Shown: positions 1 through 5,154, counted from the stretch's first letter. The stretch: 5,154 nucleotides of DNA from RGDT01 sp046719305 (GCA_046719305.1 JBDNDE010000319.1:1-5154); one strand, 5' to 3'. The notes: generated by a model not told the origin, from the sequence alone. Numbers and translations are program-made.

Positions 1-1
1 G

Positions 2-217
2 CTCAGTGCTCTGGGCACTGCGCGAACTGGTCGCGGGGTCCGAGTTGGTTCGACGCTCAATCATGTGATTGATTGTTATCCTGAAGAACATTATACAACT
101 ACAGAGCGTGTTGATGGCGTGCAGGTGGACGTTCTTCGCTACGACTCGCTGGGCATCGGCTTCGAAGTCCGCGGCAAGACCGTCACCCGCATCACCCTGT
201 ATCATCCAATCCCTTAG
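2..217 (+). CDS. C-terminal part of a conserved protein of unknown function (5' end outside window)
   Basis: An open frame enters from the left edge and ends at TAG 215-217, giving 71 residues with no start codon inside the window. The pattern is coherent and protein-like: RGVRVGSTLNHVIDCYP (residues 11-27) reads as a short strand, a glycine turn and a helix. VDVLRYDSLGIGFEVRGKTV (residues 42-61) and then TRITLYHP read as three beta strands joined by tight turns. This 'G-[IV]-x-[IV]-G-x-[ST]-L-x-x-V ... L-R-Y-x-x-L-G-I-x-F ... V-x-x-I-x-[LV]' layout resembles small alpha/beta domains of the BamE/SmpA or BLIP-like kind, often at the C-terminus of secreted or lipid-anchored proteins. That comparison is from memory. 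The gene is convergent with the serine hydrolase, with 31 bp between the two stops and no clear hairpin terminator in the gap. I do not recognise a specific function. The frame is convincing because a run of 71 sense codons coincides with conserved-looking strand motifs, and the plus-strand frame starting at 69 is only its out-of-phase shadow. Confidence 0.72.
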   Translation, partial: LSALGTARTGRGVRVGSTLNHVIDCYPEEHYTTTERVDGVQVDVLRYDSLGIGFEVRGKTVTRITLYHPIP

Positions 218-248
218 AGAGAATCGGCCGCAACTAGGTGCTTCTCAC

Positions 249-1349
249 TCAATCGTCGATCGGTTTGTCACGGCCAGCTGGGTAAGGCGGGGTGCGAATG
301 GCTCGGGCGACCGCATTGGCCACGGCTCGCCGGAGGGCCACCACGTTGCCTTTGGGGTTTTGCAATCGGCTCGTCAGCAGAATGATTGTAGTACGGCTGT
401 CCGGGTCGATCCAGATGCTCGTCCCCGTGAAGCCGGTATGGCCAAAGCCCGCGAAGAAGTCACCGCGATTGGAGGAAAAAGCGGTACGTGCGTCCCAGCC
501 CAGGGTACGTAGGCCCTGGGCCATATCCGGCAGCGGTTTCTCCAACGGCACCTTCACCGGCGTAGTGAACTGCTTGGTCGTCTCTGGCTTTAGGAGCTTG
601 TTCGCCAGTAACGCTTCGGCATACAGAACGAGATCATCGGCGGTACTAAATAACCCCGCATGACCGGCGACCCCCCCCATCACTCGGGCGCGGGAATCAT
701 GCACGATGCCGCGTAGTTCGGGCAAAGTCGGCGCGATGCGGGGTTGTAGCTCTTTGTTAGGGCGAAACCCTGTGTCGCGCATCTTCAGCGGGGTAAAAAT
801 CTCGCGAGCAGCAAACGCATCCAGGCTTTGGCCGCTGGCTTGCTCGACGATGTGGCCTAGAAGAATGAACCCCAGATCCGTGTAAACAAACTTTTTGTCC
901 GGTTCGATCTTTTCGGCCACGCGGATGAGATATTTGAGCATGGCTTCTTTGCCGTTCTGGAATTCTTTGGCCGGGCCGCCGGCAGGGTAGCCGGAAGTGT
1001 GCAGCAACAGATGCCGCAGCGTGATGCCTTCGCGGAAGCCCGGAACCCACTTGCGTACCGGGTCGTCCAAGGTCAGTTTGCCTTGTTCGACCAATTTGAA
1101 GACACTTGTGGCCGTAGCGATCGGCTTAGTGAGTGAAGCAAGATCGAACAGCGTGTCCAAGGTCATGGGCTCGTCCTTAGCTCGCATGCCAAACGCCTTG
1201 CGATAAGCCACTTTGCTGTCTCGAACCACGACGACGACCGCCCCAGGGGCTTGGCCTTCTTTGATGGCGTCTTGCACGAGGCGATCAATAGCTGTCAGCC
1301 GAACGGGGTCGATGGCACACAATATGCAGAGGATCAGCTCGGATAGCAT
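249..1349 (-). CDS. Serine hydrolase, class C beta-lactamase/PBP family (PF00144 type)
   Basis: 366-residue active-site serine hydrolase with the penicillin-recognising fold. All three hallmark motifs are visible. S72-L73-T74-K75 (in DLASLTKPIA) carries the nucleophile and general base, Y156-T157-D158 is the second motif, and H304-T305-G306 replaces the KTG box. Family signatures are also present: LLLHTSG (114-120), GGVAGHAGLFSTADDL (225-240) and HTGFTGTSIWIDP (304-316). The HTGFTGT..W.DP form is typical of the YbbE/YfeW-like branch (cell-wall-related hydrolases and PBP4B-like proteins) rather than of true AmpC beta-lactamases, so peptidase, esterase or cell-wall amidase activity is more likely than antibiotic resistance; the substrate cannot be read from sequence. 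The ATG is well supported by AGGAG seven bases upstream. The N-terminus (MLSELILCILCAID) has only about nine hydrophobic residues and no basic n-region, so a signal peptide is possible but weak, and export is unproven. Length is normal for the family. A run of eight G falls in the MGGVAG codons. Divergent from the GH15 gene. Confidence 0.93.
   Translation of the reverse strand: MLSELILCILCAIDPVRLTAIDRLVQDAIKEGQAPGAVVVVVRDSKVAYRKAFGMRAKDEPMTLDTLFDLASLTKPIATATSVFKLVEQGKLTLDDPVRKWVPGFREGITLRHLLLHTSGYPAGGPAKEFQNGKEAMLKYLIRVAEKIEPDKKFVYTDLGFILLGHIVEQASGQSLDAFAAREIFTPLKMRDTGFRPNKELQPRIAPTLPELRGIVHDSRARVMGGVAGHAGLFSTADDLVLYAEALLANKLLKPETTKQFTTPVKVPLEKPLPDMAQGLRTLGWDARTAFSSNRGDFFAGFGHTGFTGTSIWIDPDSRTTIILLTSRLQNPKGNVVALRRAVANAVARAIRTPPYPAGRDKPIDD
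671..678. repeat. Homopolymer tract C8 (G8 on the coding strand) inside the serine hydrolase gene
   Basis: Eight consecutive C on the plus strand read as G8 in the coding direction. They span ATG-GGG-GGG-GTC, the codons for M224-G225-G226-V227 of the conserved GGVAGHAG motif. The frame is intact here. The tract can be explained by two adjacent GGG glycine codons flanked by G, so any role in slippage or phase variation is only a possibility. A one-base length change would remove the C-terminal third of the enzyme, including the HTG box. Confidence 0.6.
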
Positions 1350-1414
1350 GCGGTGACTCCTGGGGACACGAAACCGATGACCTCAGTTTAGTCCAAGGAG
1401 CCAAAATGGCCCGT

Positions 1415-1457
1415 CTCCAGGCGAGAACGATGCCTAAGATAACAGAATGACCTGGAG
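1415..1457. repeat. 7-bp perfect inverted repeat in the divergent gap (possible operator, weak)
   Basis: CTCCAGG at 1415-1421 is the exact reverse complement of CCTGGAG at 1451-1457, with a 29-base spacer containing the TAAGAT -10 candidate. The position between divergent genes would suit a regulator site. However, a 7-bp match among all pairs in a gap of this size is expected by chance about once in one or two such gaps, so the functional reading is weak. Confidence 0.2.
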
Positions 1458-1484
1458 GCTTTTGGGTACGAAAAATCACGCGAT

Positions 1485-1494
1485 GAGAGGGAGA
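1485..1494 (+). promoter_or_regulatory. Ribosome binding site of the GH15 gene; start is TTG 1496 or GTG 1502
   Basis: The purine run GAGAGGGAGA precedes a gene with no ATG at its 5' end. GAGG (1487-1490) lies 5 bases before TTG 1496, and GGAG (1490-1493) lies 8 bases before the in-frame GTG 1502, so the spacing slightly favours GTG. An in-frame TGA at 1484-1486 rules out any start further upstream. Confidence 0.6.
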
Positions 1495-1495
1495 C

Positions 1496-3307
1496 TTGAA
1501 GGTGCCGCTTCCGATCGAAGATTATGCTCTGATAGGCGATTGTCATACGGCTGGACTGGTGGGCAAGGACGGCTCGATTGACTGGCTTTGTTTCCCTCGT
1601 TTTGATTCGGGGGCTTGCTTTGCGGCTCTGTTGGGCACCCCAGAGCATGGTCGTTGGCAGATTGTTCCAGATGTACCTATTGAACGGGTGGAGCGGCGTT
1701 ACCGGGGCGATAGTCTGGTGTTGGAAACGACGTTTTACACCCAGGCCGGCGTGGTCACTCTCACCGATTGCATGCCGTTACGCTCGGGGCAACCGGATCT
1801 GGTGCGTCTAGTACGCGGGGTACGCGGGCAAGTCCCGATGCGCATGGAATTCATCGTCCGCTTTGATTACGGCAGTGTTACCCCCTGGTTGCGACGCGAT
1901 CCCGATGGCCTGACCGCGATTGGCGGGCCAGACATGATTCATCTACGCACCCCGGCTCCGCTTTATACCGATGCTTGGACCACTCAAAGTCGCTTTACGC
2001 TCTCGGCGGATCAGGAGATGCCGTTTGTATTCAATTGGCATCCATCGCATTTAGAGGCTACCGAGACCATCGAAGCCAATGAGGCTATCGAGGCAACGAC
2101 GGCCTGGTGGCACGACTGGGCAGCCCGCTGCACCTACGAAGGACCGTGGCGCGAAGCGGTCATGCGGTCGCTGATTACTCTCAAGGCGTTGACCTATCAA
2201 CCCACTGGCGGCATCGTGGCGGCCGCAACCACCTCGTTGCCTGAACATCTGGGCGGCAGCCGGAATTGGGACTATCGCTTTTGCTGGCTACGCGATGCCA
2301 CGTTCACGCTGACGGCACTGTTGCAGTGCGGCTATACCGAAGAAGCCCGCGATTGGCGGCAATGGCTTCTCCGCGCGGTGGCCGGTCGCGGCGATGAGTT
2401 ACACATCATGTACGGCTTGGCCGGCGAACGGCGTTTGCCGGAGATGACGCTACCGTGGCTGCCTGGTTATGAGCAATCCCGGCCAGTGCGGATCGGAAAT
2501 GCCGCCTATGATCAGTTCCAACTTGATGTGTTCGGCGAGGTCATGGATTGTTTGCACGTCGGCCGACGATATGGCCTGGATGGCGACCGAGACGAGTGGC
2601 GTATCGAGCGTGAGTTGTTAGCGCGGCTGGAGGTGCTCTGGCGCGAACCCGATGAGGGGATCTGGGAGGTGCGTGGCCCCCGGCAGCATTTTACCCACTC
2701 GAAACTCATGGCCTGGGTGGCCTTTGATCGCGCGATCAAAGATGCGGAACGGTTGGGGTTGCCCGGTGCTGTCGAACGCTGGCGGCGCTACCGCGATGAA
2801 CTACATGCCGAGATCTGCGAGCGTGGTTTCAGCAAGAAACGCAATGCCTTCGTGCAGGCCTACGGCAGCGAAGAACTCGATGCCGCGGTGTTGATGATGG
2901 CCGAATTGGGCTTTTTGCCGCCGGAGGATCCGCGGATTGTTGGCACCGTGGAGGCCATTGCTCGGGAATTGACGCGCGACGGTTTCGTGGATCGCTACCA
3001 CACAGCGACCGGAGTCGATGGCCTGCCGCCGGGCGAGGGCTCGTTTCTGCTGTGTACCTTTTGGCTTGCAGATAATTATGCTTTGATGGGTCGATACCGT
3101 GAGGCCCGCCAGATCTTCGATAGCCTGCTCGCGATTCGCAATGATGTCGGCTTACTAGCCGAGCAGTACGAGCCACGGTTGAAGCGGCAGTTGGGGAACT
3201 TTCCCCAGGCGTTTTCGCATCTGGGACTGATCAACACAGCGCGAAATTTGTCGCGTAGTCAAAGCGACAAGCCATGCCATATTCGCTACCAGGAATCAAC
3301 CCAGTAA
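1496..3307 (+). CDS. GH15 family glycoside hydrolase (glucoamylase/trehalase type)
   Basis: 603-residue enzyme expected to hydrolyse alpha-glucosidic bonds by the inverting GH15 mechanism; the substrate may be an alpha-glucan, dextran or trehalose. Residues 5-50 (PIEDYALIGDCHTAGLVGKDGSIDWLCFPRFDS, split here by position) carry the typical start of the N-terminal beta-sandwich domain, which runs to about 185. After a linker at about 186-204, the (alpha/alpha)6 catalytic barrel covers about 205-590. Barrel signatures are SRNWDYRFCWLRDA (255-268), LPGYEQSRPVRIGNAA (322-337), GIWEVRGPRQHFTHSK (388-403) and GLLAEQYEP (552-560). By family analogy E391 (in GIWE) and E556 (in AEQYEP) are the candidate catalytic acid and base. 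Length is normal for bacterial members of about 600 residues. There is no signal peptide, so a cytoplasmic location is likely. The start is non-ATG: TTG 1496 as listed, or GTG 1502 two codons later. The acidic linker TETIEANEAIEATT (189-202) has a small internal IEA repeat. The gene ends only 6 bp from the stop of the convergent 96-aa gene. Family assignment is secure; substrate is not. Confidence 0.95.
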   Translation: MKVPLPIEDYALIGDCHTAGLVGKDGSIDWLCFPRFDSGACFAALLGTPEHGRWQIVPDVPIERVERRYRGDSLVLETTFYTQAGVVTLTDCMPLRSGQPDLVRLVRGVRGQVPMRMEFIVRFDYGSVTPWLRRDPDGLTAIGGPDMIHLRTPAPLYTDAWTTQSRFTLSADQEMPFVFNWHPSHLEATETIEANEAIEATTAWWHDWAARCTYEGPWREAVMRSLITLKALTYQPTGGIVAAATTSLPEHLGGSRNWDYRFCWLRDATFTLTALLQCGYTEEARDWRQWLLRAVAGRGDELHIMYGLAGERRLPEMTLPWLPGYEQSRPVRIGNAAYDQFQLDVFGEVMDCLHVGRRYGLDGDRDEWRIERELLARLEVLWREPDEGIWEVRGPRQHFTHSKLMAWVAFDRAIKDAERLGLPGAVERWRRYRDELHAEICERGFSKKRNAFVQAYGSEELDAAVLMMAELGFLPPEDPRIVGTVEAIARELTRDGFVDRYHTATGVDGLPPGEGSFLLCTFWLADNYALMGRYREARQIFDSLLAIRNDVGLLAEQYEPRLKRQLGNFPQAFSHLGLINTARNLSRSQSDKPCHIRYQESTQ

Positions 3308-3313
3308 AAACCG

Positions 3314-3604
3314 TTAGGACTGGCTCGCCGCGGTGAAGGCCCGTACCAGATCTTCGGTTAGCTGTTGCCTCGCCGGAGTGGGATTGGCCCAACCAACTAA
3401 TACCACACGATCGGGCAAGCGGCGAAGGGTAATCATCTCACCCTCGCGGGCGACACGCAGTTCCTGCCACGGCTCCTCGGGCAGTTCGTCCGGCGCAGCC
3501 AAGTTGCCGTTGATCATTCGCATTTGCACATTGCTCAGGTGGGCCGCAACCGCCGACCAGGGCGGCACTGGACCGTCAAATACCACTTCACGCTCCAGAC
3601 CCAT
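3314..3604 (-). CDS. Conserved hypothetical protein, 96 aa, coupled to the FIST gene
   Basis: Small soluble protein with no signal peptide, membrane segment or cysteine. I do not recognise a named family. The features seen are a proline-tryptophan N-terminal part (VPPWSAVAAHL, 13-23), then QMRMINGNLAAPDELPEEPW (27-46), a strand-rich core ELRVAREGEMITLRRLPDRV (48-67) followed by VLVGWANPT (68-76), and a C-terminal helix QLTEDLVRAF (81-90). The alternating hydrophobic strands before a closing helix suggest a compact alpha/beta domain. The coding call rests on this amphipathic pattern, on the ATG with GAGGAG ten bases upstream, and on a 17-bp overlap with the end of the FIST gene, which is typical of translational coupling. 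The opposite-strand frame (3333-3626) is arginine/serine-rich and lacks such structure. Placement suggests it works with the FIST protein, perhaps as a partner or effector, but that is inference. Its stop lies 6 bp from the GH15 stop. Confidence 0.82.
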   Translation of the reverse strand: MGLEREVVFDGPVPPWSAVAAHLSNVQMRMINGNLAAPDELPEEPWQELRVAREGEMITLRRLPDRVVLVGWANPTPARQQLTEDLVRAFTAASQS

Positions 3605-4763
3605 TGCTGGTTTTCTCCTCGAATAAGGCCAACGAGGCAGTGAACCCGTGAATGTAGTTGCGGCCGCCGATCGGTCCTAATTCCCCGGCCGCGAAGAAGC
3701 CGGCCAAGGCCAACGGGCCGACCAACTCTTGCACGGTGGCGGCATCATGATCCGGGACATCGAACAAATTGGAGCCGCGACCATTGCAGGTGAAGAGTAA
3801 CCCACCGCCGTAACGCGTGCTGGACTGCCGGCAGCCCTGTAACAACTGCCGTAGTTCGGCATCGGCACTGCCGGCATCGCGAACCTGGAACTGGATGGTT
3901 TGGCCGACACGGATACGGTCGCCGACTACCAAGGCCCCGCTGGAGCGGTCCAGACCCATGACGTTGCGAATCAGAAAATCGCCCTGCTTGAAATCGTCCC
4001 GGTATTCATCTATGACCCGACCCACATGCAAGCCGCGTTGCATCAAGGTTTGTTCCTCAGGAGACAAACTTTGATACAACTCGATTAACCGCTGGTGGGG
4101 CGACTGTCCGCCCAACTCGAAAATCACGTTTTCCTCGGCTCGGGTGACCACGAACGGCGTGCCGATGGGGCGGCACCCCTGCGACACCAGCGAGCGAAGT
4201 CCGGTATCGCCCTGGAGCAATACTCCGACCGCTCCTTCCTGATAAACAGTTTGGCCAATTAACCGCACCTGTTGCGGGCCGCGTGTGCCGCTGGCCATAC
4301 CGCCAAACACTGAAACGCCCGGAGCATCGTCGTTGAGCCGTTCTAGGAAGAAATCGGCCGGGAAGGAGAACGGATCGCCCAACACAAAAGCTGCCAATGG
4401 TTCGTTGGATGGTTCCAACAGTTCATCGGGTCGACCGAAGATCGACGGGCCATCGGCTGTGCGTTCCAGGGTCAGATGAAACGGCGTGAGCCTGACCCCA
4501 GCAGGAAAGCGGGCTGTCCACAGGGCCAACGCCGGGCCTTGCTCGTATTCGCCGTATCCAGCCAAGACGCCCTGTACGCTACACCCCAACAGATACCGCG
4601 GGCGTAGTCGAGTGTGAAGCTCCCTGTGGAGAAGTTCCGAGTCATACTCTGGTGTGAAAAAGACCACGGCCAGATCGACCTCGGGCAACTGGGCTTGCTC
4701 ACAGGCCGCGCTCACGGCCGAACGGGTCAAAGGCAACTGCGAGAAAGCGGCAGCGAATGGCAC
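3588..4763 (-). CDS. FIST-domain sensory protein (FIST_N + FIST_C)
   Basis: 391-residue stand-alone FIST protein. FIST domains are predicted intracellular small-ligand sensors in signal transduction, often encoded near amino-acid metabolism genes; the ligand here is unknown. FIST_N covers about residues 28-200: DLAVVFFTPEYD (30-41), the conserved YLLGCSVQGVLAG (57-69), GDPFSFPADFFLERLND (129-145), VFGGMASG (152-159) and a GAVGVLLQG strand (177-185). FIST_C covers about 225-380, with GALVVGDRIRVGQTIQFQVRD (276-296, split by position), LLFTCNGRGSNLFD (322-335), and GFFAAGELGPIGG (355-367) followed by the YIHGFTASLALF ending (370-381). No kinase, cyclase, methyl-accepting or other output domain is attached, and there is no signal peptide or membrane helix, so it is probably cytosolic. 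The start is GTG with a strong GAGGAGGT upstream. The last codons contain the ribosome site of the downstream 96-aa gene. The ppc stop is 87 bp upstream on the same strand, so co-transcription with ppc is possible. Domain assignment is confident; role is not. Confidence 0.93.
   Translation of the reverse strand: MPFAAAFSQLPLTRSAVSAACEQAQLPEVDLAVVFFTPEYDSELLHRELHTRLRPRYLLGCSVQGVLAGYGEYEQGPALALWTARFPAGVRLTPFHLTLERTADGPSIFGRPDELLEPSNEPLAAFVLGDPFSFPADFFLERLNDDAPGVSVFGGMASGTRGPQQVRLIGQTVYQEGAVGVLLQGDTGLRSLVSQGCRPIGTPFVVTRAEENVIFELGGQSPHQRLIELYQSLSPEEQTLMQRGLHVGRVIDEYRDDFKQGDFLIRNVMGLDRSSGALVVGDRIRVGQTIQFQVRDAGSADAELRQLLQGCRQSSTRYGGGLLFTCNGRGSNLFDVPDHDAATVQELVGPLALAGFFAAGELGPIGGRNYIHGFTASLALFEEKTSNGSGA
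3615..3620 (-). promoter_or_regulatory. Ribosome binding site of the 96-aa gene, embedded in the FIST coding end
   Basis: The complement of 3615-3620 reads GAGGAG, ten bases before the ATG at 3604-3602. These bases are also the two Glu codons (E382-E383) of the FIST C-terminus, and the ATG overlaps the codons for N387-G388. Ribosomes finishing FIST would pass this site about ten codons before their stop, a classic layout for coupled translation. Confidence 0.65.
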
Positions 4764-4850
4764 GGTAGATTGACCTCCTCAAGCCAGCAATTCTAATTCC
4801 ATAATAGTCCACAATAGCAGGGCGGGGTTGAGGAAGTTGCCCGGCAGAGT
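4764..4850 (-). promoter_or_regulatory. ppc-FIST intergenic gap with A/T-rich stretch (candidate promoter)
   Basis: This 87-bp gap lies between the ppc stop and the FIST GTG, both on the minus strand. Bases 4789-4816 are 75% A/T, in clear contrast to the GC-rich genes around them. On the minus strand TAGAAT (complement of 4790-4795) could be a -10 box, but no good -35 stands at 16-18 bases, so the promoter call is weak. No stable hairpin followed by a T run was found after ppc. Read-through from ppc and an internal FIST promoter are both possible. Confidence 0.3.
4773..4780 (-). promoter_or_regulatory. Strong ribosome binding site supporting the GTG start of the FIST gene
   Basis: The complement of 4773-4780 is GAGGAGGT, an almost complete match to the anti-Shine-Dalgarno partner, nine bases before GTG 4763-4761. 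It settles the start of the FIST protein despite the non-ATG codon. Confidence 0.75.
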
Positions 4851-5154
4851 TCACCCAGTGTTTTTCAAACCAGCGGCCACGCCGTTGATGCTTTCCAAGA
4901 CGGCAGCCTGGAGTTCGTCGCCGCTATCGCCGCTGCGTAGACGGCGTAGCAGCACGGTTTGAATCAGGCTCAACGGATCAACGTAGGGGTTGCGCTGCTG
5001 AATGGAACGCTGCAAAACCGGCATCTTCTCCAGTAACATCGACTGCCTGGCAATCTGACAGACGTACTGTTCCGTGCGGTTGTATTCTGCTTGGATACGG
5101 CCGAAGATACGTTCGGCGATCCCTTGATCGACTACCAGATCGGCATAGAGCCGA
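4851..5154 (-). CDS. ppc: Phosphoenolpyruvate carboxylase, C-terminal 100 residues (5' part outside window)
   Basis: This is the end of PEP carboxylase, which makes oxaloacetate from PEP and bicarbonate to refill the TCA cycle in the cytoplasm. The frame is open from the right edge to TGA at 4853-4851. The shorter ATG-initiated reading from 5039 is just the last part of the same protein, because sense codons continue upstream to the edge. The visible 100 residues begin RLYADLVVDQGIAERIFGRI. They then show the C-terminal landmarks of the family: LLEKMPVLQRSIQQRNPYVD (40-59), PLSLIQTVLLRRLR (60-73), SINGVAAGLKNTG (88-100). The RNPYVDPL..IQ..LL.R block and the terminal NTG ending with an invariant glycine are diagnostic. 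Bacterial PEPC is usually about 880-970 residues, so roughly nine tenths of the gene lies outside. It is co-oriented with, and upstream of, the FIST and 96-aa genes. Nothing suggests damage in the part seen. Confidence 0.95.
   Translation of the reverse strand, partial: RLYADLVVDQGIAERIFGRIQAEYNRTEQYVCQIARQSMLLEKMPVLQRSIQQRNPYVDPLSLIQTVLLRRLRSGDSGDELQAAVLESINGVAAGLKNTG

Larger units (their letters stand above)
1350..1495. promoter_or_regulatory. Divergent intergenic region between serine hydrolase and GH15 genes
   Basis: This 146-bp gap separates two genes transcribed away from each other, so it should hold promoters for both. No confident sigma-70 pair was found. On the plus strand TAAGAT (1435-1440) resembles a -10 box but has no good -35 at normal spacing. 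On the minus strand TAAACT (complement of 1385-1390) is a weak -10 candidate, also without a partner. AGGAG for the serine hydrolase gene is the complement of 1357-1361. The GAGAGGGAGA purine run for GH15 is at 1485-1494. The assignment as regulatory rests on gene orientation rather than on recognised boxes. Confidence 0.45.

Noticed and set aside
219..246. GAGAA (219-223) / TTCTC (242-246) as a terminator between the first two genes
   Set aside because: A 5-bp A/G stem with an 18-base loop and no T tract is too weak to call.
69..512. 147-aa plus-strand frame at the left end
   Set aside because: It is out of phase with the real partial gene (frame of base 2) and then antisense to the serine hydrolase. 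Its composition is Ser/Arg/Ala-rich without structure, and it has no ribosome site.
292..663. 123-aa plus-strand frame antisense to the serine hydrolase
   Set aside because: Arg-rich shadow of a well-supported gene whose motifs lie on the other strand.
757..1050. 97-aa minus-strand frame within the serine hydrolase
   Set aside because: Shifted-frame shadow rich in Arg, His and Pro; the 249-1349 frame carries all catalytic motifs.
1388..1648. 86-aa minus-strand frame across the divergent gap into GH15
   Set aside because: It overlaps the conserved 5' end of GH15 in antisense and has basic, unstructured composition; likewise the 64-aa frame at 1285-1479.
2064..2100. Small IEA repeat coding for the acidic linker of GH15
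   Set aside because: It is only two imperfect copies (IEANEAIEA) in an interdomain linker, so it fits low-complexity spacer sequence rather than a functional repeat.
2829..3176. 115-aa minus-strand frame inside GH15
   Set aside because: Antisense shadow rich in Arg, His and Ser, with no recognisable motif.
3333..3626. 97-aa plus-strand frame opposite the 96-aa gene
   Set aside because: Similar length to the minus-strand gene, but Ser/Arg-rich. The minus-strand frame has a ribosome site, an overlap with FIST and ordered strand/helix patterning.
3817..4088. Two plus-strand frames (85 and 62 aa) opposite FIST
   Set aside because: Antisense to the FIST_C domain, whose conserved motifs prove the minus-strand reading.

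Overview
The window looks like ordinary chromosomal sequence from a moderately GC-rich bacterium. No rRNA, tRNA, insertion sequence, CRISPR array or phage gene was seen. The style of several proteins suggests a planctomycete: a stand-alone two-domain FIST protein, a bacterial GH15 enzyme and short conserved proteins of unknown function. This is an inference from recalled family resemblance, not a database result.

Layout, left to right. (1) Bases 2-217, plus strand: the last 71 codons of a gene running off the left edge. It has no start codon in the window, so start-to-stop ORF calling misses it. (2) Bases 249-1349, minus strand: a complete serine hydrolase of the class C beta-lactamase/penicillin-binding-protein fold with SLTK, YTD and HTG motifs. 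(3) Bases 1350-1495: a divergent intergenic region that should hold the control signals of both flanking genes. (4) Bases 1496-3307, plus strand: a complete GH15 (glucoamylase/trehalase-type) glycoside hydrolase with a non-ATG start. (5) Bases 3314-3604 and 3588-4763, minus strand: a 96-residue protein of unknown function whose start overlaps the end of a FIST-domain gene by 17 bp, making a translationally linked pair. (6) Bases 4851-5154, minus strand: the C-terminal 100 residues of phosphoenolpyruvate carboxylase, running off the right edge. It is co-oriented with the FIST pair and 87 bp upstream of it.

How the genes may work together. GH15 (alpha-glucan or trehalose cleavage) and PEP carboxylase (anaplerotic oxaloacetate synthesis) are both central carbon functions. 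FIST domains are predicted small-ligand sensors often found near amino-acid metabolism genes. The order ppc -> FIST -> 96-aa protein could be one transcription unit, but an A/T-rich stretch in the 87-bp gap could equally be a separate promoter. The serine hydrolase and GH15 genes are divergent, and nothing in the sequence proves a functional link between them.

I found no strong evidence of a new defence, mobile or RNA-based system. The most interesting items are the overlapping FIST/96-aa pair, the cryptic partial gene at the left edge, and a G8 tract in a conserved motif of the serine hydrolase.
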